From Rheum nobile (taxonomy: Eukaryota; Streptophyta; Magnoliopsida; Caryophyllales; Polygonaceae): 64,000 bases of DNA. Shown here one piece after another: positions 59,229 to 64,000 of this stretch. The stretch's first letter is position 1; each line of letters opens with the position of its first letter. Location: the NCBI GenBank assembly GCA_027886185.1, contig WOAB01000723.1, positions 496,001-560,000 of the forward strand. The letters are read 5' to 3'. Both the position numbers and the translations under genes were made by a program. Under the pieces are notes generated by a model, which worked only from the letters and a program-made list of their open reading frames with translations, did not search any database and was not told the DNA's origin.

Positions 59229-60359
59229 AATAGGTCATATTGACTACAACCACCCCTATTTTTCGATATTACCGAAAACCACTCGGATTTCGTATGCCGT
59301 CCATGAATCACCACCTCTCCAATAACTCCATTTGATACTTGTTACACTCGCCAATTTTTATATTTTTTTATTGAATAAAAATTAAATTAAATTAAAACAT
59401 TATGGGTTTAGGATAAAATTCATTCAATGAAATCCCCACTTTCTTACCTTCATTTGCTCGAAATTGAAAGACTGAGAATTTTAAGGGTTTTGGGAAACTT
59501 GCAGAATCTTGCTAAATGGAGGGTGATTAAGGCAAAGTTCAACTTAATTGATGGCCTAGTATATTGAGACGGTGTCCATAGAGAAGGGGGTAACCCTAAT
59601 TTATGCGTTGGACAGTTCAGAGCTCACACGAACCGACCCGAATAGGTCCGATTCATTAATCGGCATGATAATTCGATTCTACAACAAGAGCATTTACAAG
59701 TGGTTCGACTGCATCTAGCTCCACCAAATATTTTCTTGCCCTCTTGTCTTGCTGAATTTGCCAATCGCGTAGGGGAGGTTCGTGAAGCCTTTGGTAGTTG
59801 GACCTGGTTAATCCGAATTCAAATTTGGAGGAGTAACTATCAAATTCTCTTGCTCTTATCTCTTTTTTTCCTATTTATTTTGATTAGTAAAGTCTGAAAA
59901 AAGGGTTTGAAAAGTGGGTTTTGGTGGATAATGGAGATCTCAGCAACGGCAACAGAAGAGAGAGTTGGGCTAAGGACGATACAACTGTTGCTAAACTAGG
60001 TGGAATTAAGGAACCACCAACCCCAATTGAAGAAGAGAGTTGTGTCGGGCAACCGCCATTGGAACCGTCACATCAAATCTGTGGCCATGGAGGATGGAGG
60101 ATGGAGAATGGATGAACTTGATCCCCATAAGGGGCAGATCGTTGGGGAAGACGACCCAACACCGTGTCTTTTTTCTTTTCTTTTTTTACTTTACATTTAT
60201 TTTATAATATAAAAAAGGAAAGCTTGCGCATGTTCATGCGTTTAACGCCAATTCAAACGGAGTTAGTGAATAGGTGGTGATTCAAGGACGTAATACTAAA
60301 TTCGGGTGGTTTCAGGTAATATTGAAAAATACGGGTGGTTATGAGCAATATGGTCTATT
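59229..60359. mobile_element. MULE-like element with ~110 bp terminal inverted repeats
   Basis: The left end (59229 to about 59340: AATAGGTCATATTG..., AACCACCCCTATTTTTCGATATTACC, GAATCACCACCTCT) is matched by the reverse complement of the right end (about 60242-60359: AATAGACCATATTG..., AACCACCCGTATTTTTCAATATTACC, GAATCACCACCTATT). The interior of about 0.9 kb has no transposase. It contains GC-richer stretches (about 59560-60150) that might be captured gene pieces, but I recognise none. No target duplication is visible, because an LTR fragment begins exactly at the right edge. Confidence 0.65.
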
Positions 60360-61190
60360 TGTAACAGTCTGACTTATATCGATAGTGTCACATATGAGTG
60401 ACCTCGGACTTTAAAGTCCAAAGCCACTCATGGCTTTAATTGGAACAATTTATGCTTAAATACATTGATAACAAAGAAAATAACGGCGGAAGACTTGTGA
60501 AACAAATACTCAACCTTAATTAAAATTCCTCTCGTAAATTGAGAATGCTAGTTTTACAAAACAATATGAAATTACAACAGAAGACTTTTTGTATGAACCC
60601 TAAATACATGACTAAGTTATCTAAATATTACATTTATTTAAAAAGATTAAATCGATACTAAAACAACTTTAGAATATCACTTTGAAAAATAACTTTAACT
60701 GCAAGCCTTCTTCTCCGATTCGTTACTTCGAGATAGCTTGAGACAAACGACTGATGTGTCGTATGAGACGGATGACACCAGCCAACCATGCAAGAAAAAT
60801 GAAAGATTGGTAAGTCTAATAAAAGACTTTACATGGATATTTATGTGAGGTTCTGTGTAGTCGTATATAGTTACTACCTTTGTTTCTCGAATAATACTCG
60901 ATAAACGGTATATAACTACCATATTTCCACTATAACATAGGAATGGACATGATTCAAGAGAAGACTCTAATAAAATTGAGTCTTATGGAAATTATATGTA
61001 TTTGTTTGGGAATAAAGTTATCACAACATGATTTTAAAAATGACCCCTTTGACTATTTGAGTCCTCAACCAACTTCATTCCATAATGCGAATTCAGATTG
61101 GAAAAGGAGACTTACTTTAGAGATGAGCCCAAGTGGTTTCCACGTTGTACTTCTCGCCCGAAGTAGGTACAACGAGGACAAAAGCCCCGT
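60360..61190 (-). mobile_element. LTR fragment related to the element 2 family
   Basis: It starts TGTAACAGTC on the + strand, like the TGTAACACC end of element 2's LTR. It follows that LTR in order: GTGACCTC, GCCACTCATGGCTTTAA, GAGACGGATGACACCAGCCAACCATGCAA, GACTCTAATAAAATTGAGTCTTA, and CATAATGCGAATTCAGATTGG to TTGTACTTCTCGCCC. It is diverged and ends early, with no GGGGTATTACA end. It is a truncated relic. Confidence 0.8.
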
Positions 61191-61305
61191 CCTTTTGACA
61201 CATTTTTTTTGGCATATTCAAGGTATTCAAGATCAATCAAGCTTTTCTCGTGAAGATCAAGCGTCGTGCCATTCATTATTTCCATGGATCAAAATCTTGC
61301 TATGA

Positions 61306-61680
61306 TATTTGACGTCGTCTGTGGGAAACAAATGCGATGATGGTGACGATGAAGAGTATGCTTGAGGGGAGAAAAGCGTCCCGCTAGGTGGAGTTGGAAG
61401 CCATTGTGGCGGAGAAGGATCGCTAACTTCAAGCTGTCATGGAAGAGCTGGTGGCGCTGTGTATGGCGTTTGACCGAGCCCAGGGTAAGAGGCCCATGGG
61501 AGCTACCTACTCGAACTGCGGGAATAATGGCGGACATAGGCCGGCCAACGTCGCCGTCTTCCCGACCAATCGTGTTCATTGTGTCGTTGGGGAGTGCACG
61601 AGTGGACCATTAAGGCTTCGCACAACCATGCCGGGGTGGAAGATTCCAATCACAACGGCCACAAATGGCCTAGAGTGAGC
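61306..61680 (+). pseudogene. 5' end of a Tat-like element: primer-site relic and gag N-terminal fragment
   Basis: ATTTGACGTCGTCTGTGGGAA resembles the ATTGGCGCCGTCTGTGGG start found after Tat-lineage LTRs as I remember it. Directly after it comes a short coding remnant with the pattern AVMEELVALCMAFDRAQGKRP, interrupted by stops near 61387 and 61423. The frame stays open to about 61678. A related pattern occurs at 63446-63511. The upstream LTR is not identifiable. Confidence 0.45.
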
Positions 61681-61690
61681 CGTAGTCGTG

Positions 61691-62839
61691 GAGGGGTTTC
61701 ACACATCTTCCGCAGCCTCGTGACATGATTGATTCGAATCACCCCGAAGAAGTGGCTCGTCTCTAGGTTCAGTCTCGTCTACGAAATAAGCACCTATTGT
61801 GGAACCCTCAAAATGTGATTTAAGCTTAATTGGATTAGTAGGCAACCAACGTGATGCACCTAGGATAGATTGATGAAGACCGCTCATGGAACTTTGTTGA
61901 ACTGTAGCACACATGAGTGCTTTGTTAGTAAGATAATAACTCGCAAAGAGCTTGGGGTGTTATTATAGAAAACCTCAACTTTAACTAAAACCCAAAACTG
62001 AATATTATTAATGAATAACAAGAGTTTAAATAACATAATTTTGTGCCCTAATAGATCGCAAAAGAAGAAAACTGTCTAATACTAAAAGATATGAAATTTA
62101 AAAAAAGACAAGAAATTTGCAAAAAAAAAAGAAACGAGTGAACCAAACAAATTTGTCCGACCCTAGATCTTCTATCTAATCTTAATAATCATAAAACAAA
62201 TGAATACTTTCTAAAATAAGGATAAATATAATAAATAAAAACTATAGATAAGTTAGATCTAGCTACATATGGAAATTGAATAATTTCTGCTAAAAATTGT
62301 ACGTGTTGGACGGACATTTTAGGCGCAATTTACATTATAACAATAAATAAATGAAAGTTATGACATCTATAATATGAAATGTGTGGGCACGATGGGCTTA
62401 AGATAGGAAGGTGCTTATTAAGGCAACATACATGAAGGCCCATAAATTAGTGAAAGGCTTATATCTATATCTACTATAAAGTTAGAACTCTAATGCAATA
62501 AATGTCAACTTTTAATCCCAAAACACTAAAACAAAATAATAAAACAAATGTCACAATGGGCCAATTTAGGATTCATGTTAGCACTCAAGGCAAGAAGCTC
62601 GGCCCATACTTTGTCTACACTCGAAGGCCCAAGTCAGGGGAGGGTCTAGGGAAGGTGTAAGGTGAAGCGTTCAGTTGTTTGCTTTAAAAAATGCATCGTT
62701 TCAGTAGGTAGGGGCATCCAGAAAGTTGTGAGAAACGGCTTAGTGCCTTTGAGTTCCACCTACAGGCCATAACTCCATAATTGAATTTCTGGAATTATGG
62801 GGTTGACTCTTCACCTGCACGAATAAGAAAACATGTCCT
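61691..62839. other. A-rich intergenic DNA without recognisable features
   Basis: Mostly A/T-rich with several A runs. Small frames occur, none longer than about 85 codons, and none match anything I know. Confidence 0.4.
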
Positions 62840-62962
62840 TTAAATAGTCTTGGTAATAACATGGAAAGTAAAGTTTGAGGAGGGAAGGAAGAAGAGGAGG
62901 AGAAGGCAAAAAAAGATCTACGGAGGAGAAGAATCACCATAAACACGAAGCTGACGAACTCA

Positions 62963-63637
62963 ATGGTGCGTGCAAAGGCAGGAGAAATACCCACAACGAA
63001 CCGGAAGCAAAAATACCCACAACTCTATGGTGGGAAGAGGAGCACAAAATCAGCCCTTTCACCCGATGGCTGGAATCCCGACTTCGTCGGCTGGAGGTCA
63101 AAATCGGCAGGCCGGGATGCCAGGCCTGGGAAGTGGAGAAGCAGAGGCGAGCGACGCCGCGCTGGAAGCCGACTGAGCCCAGGAGAGAGGGCGAATTCGG
63201 GGTCGCGAACCAGGGGGATCGAAGGCGAAATTAGGGTTCCACTGAGGGACGCCCAAATCGGTGGGGACGAGGTCGCCACTGAAGCTCGACGCCACGGCGA
63301 GGACGGGACATGGAGACACAGTCTGGCAGCGCTGATCTCCGATTCCGCCCAACGACGCCGTAGACTGGAAGACGCCATTGTTGAGGCGCGGAGGAGAAAC
63401 GCCGATTTGGAGATGGAAGCGGTGGAGCACCGATCTCAGATGCGGGCAGTTAGGGAGGAGCTTGAAGTCTTACGACGGGCGGTCGACCGCCAGCAAGGTA
63501 AGAGACCCGCCGCCGGCGGACCACCCATCGATGAGCAGCCAATTTTGGCATTTGATATGTGCTCAGATCTTGAGTTGTACTGTTCAAACGAGCCATGCCT
63601 TGTACTATTGCACAATACAGAGAGTTGCTGCAGATAA
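62963..63637 (+). pseudogene. gag N-terminus-like fragment (coiled coil), possible Tat-type relic
   Basis: It is a 224-codon frame. The first half is basic and low in complexity (many R, G, S) and may be noncoding leader. The second half is an amphipathic coiled coil (RRRRLEDAIVEARRRNADLE, then VREELEVLRRAVDRQQGKRP). It shares the A-V-x-E-E-L...A-x-D-R-x-Q-G-K-R-P pattern with the fragment at 61.4 kb. After GKRP the similarity stops and the frame ends without a Gag domain. Whether the start codon is used is unknown. Confidence 0.35.
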
Positions 63638-63683
63638 AGCGATCCCGCTAATTAATTATCTCTACAAGCTCTGGTCTCTTCTG

Positions 63684-63803
63684 ATTAATGTACTCGCTCT
63701 TGGGGTTTATGGATGTTTTTGGCTCCATGGAAACTGCCTACAACGTGTTCGATACAATGTCCAAGTGAGACTCTATTTCCTGGTGCCTAATGATTGTCGG
63801 TTT
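63684..63803 (+). pseudogene. possible PPR-repeat protein remnant
   Basis: Frame-2 translation gives LMYSLLGFMDVFGSMETAYNVFDTMSK, then a stop, then DSISWCLMIVGLSS. This follows the plant PPR pattern (L..MY...G....A..VFD.M..RD..SW..MI.G). The stop falls where R (CGA) is usual, so CGA-to-TGA would explain it. Only about one repeat is present and a neighbouring stop lies upstream. Confidence 0.45.
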
Positions 63804-64000
63804 AAGTAGTCAAAAAAGTGTTAATATTGCCAACAAATTGATTCTTTCATATTTGCATCGATAATTAGGGCATCTGATCTAATGTTAAATCCAAAAGAGT
63901 GGGCCTTGAGTTGGTGACACAGTGTCCTTCAACTCCAAACACAAGCGCCATTGCTTTCCACCCATTCCAATGTTAAATCCGCTGTCGCCGACACCGACCA
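63804..64000. other. window edge, no recognised feature
   Basis: The last 200 bp become more GC-rich and could be the border of a gene on either strand, but no start, splice site or domain can be supported. Confidence 0.3.

Noticed and set aside
61699..61914. 71-codon minus-strand frame
   Set aside because: No homology recognised, no context and chance length for this composition.

Overview
The window looks like nuclear DNA of a eudicot plant. The evidence is one multi-exon host gene with GT-AG introns, several families of plant LTR retrotransposons with plant-type tRNA primer sites, a Cassandra-type miniature element, MITEs, and a decayed piece of plastid rpoB. There are no operons, no functional RNA genes and no CRISPR. 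I cannot name the species.

The only host gene that looks intact is a 10-exon member of the mitochondrial carrier family at 16592-20813 on the + strand (391 aa). It resembles the plastid PAPS/ADP,ATP carriers PAPST1 (TAAC) and PAPST2 of Arabidopsis. It lies between a 3.6 kb foldback element plus a promoter MITE on its left and a 10.4 kb compound retroelement on its right.

Left part (1-12.5 kb): the 3' part of a Tekay-like LTR; an antisense gene of a Tat-lineage element with that element's probable 3' LTR; a Ty3/gypsy integrase pseudogene interrupted by a small MITE; a complete Cassandra element carrying 5S-rRNA-derived LTRs; and a decayed Ty1/copia-like stretch. Next comes a large inverted-repeat (foldback) element whose centre is an AT-rich array of ~12 bp units, with an apparent ~253 bp higher-order period.

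Middle part (21.9-34.1 kb): a non-autonomous Athila-like element in the form LTR-internal-LTR-internal-LTR, flanked by the target duplication CTCAT. Each internal region has one gag-derived ORF and no reverse transcriptase or integrase. The first ORF is open and the second has one nonsense codon. To the right are a hAT-type MITE and a solo LTR of a related family in reverse orientation.

Right part (34.1-58.4 kb): a three-level nest. A Tekay-like chromovirus (element 1, + strand, 36655-47618) sits in the 3' LTR of a related chromovirus (element 2, - strand, 35036-57062, target duplication CAAAC). Element 2 sits 4 bp before the end of the first LTR of a miniature element (element 3) that has only ~98 bp between its LTRs. 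Element 3's second LTR is cut by a plastid rpoB fragment. Both chromoviruses carry an extra acidic ORF upstream of gag that begins with an N-myristoylation-type signal (MGxxxS).

The far right (58.4-64 kb) holds a MULE-like long-TIR element, an LTR fragment, two gag N-terminal fragments of Tat type and a small PPR-like remnant. Large parts of 7.4-12.3, 58.4-59.2 and 61.7-62.8 kb hold nothing I can recognise.
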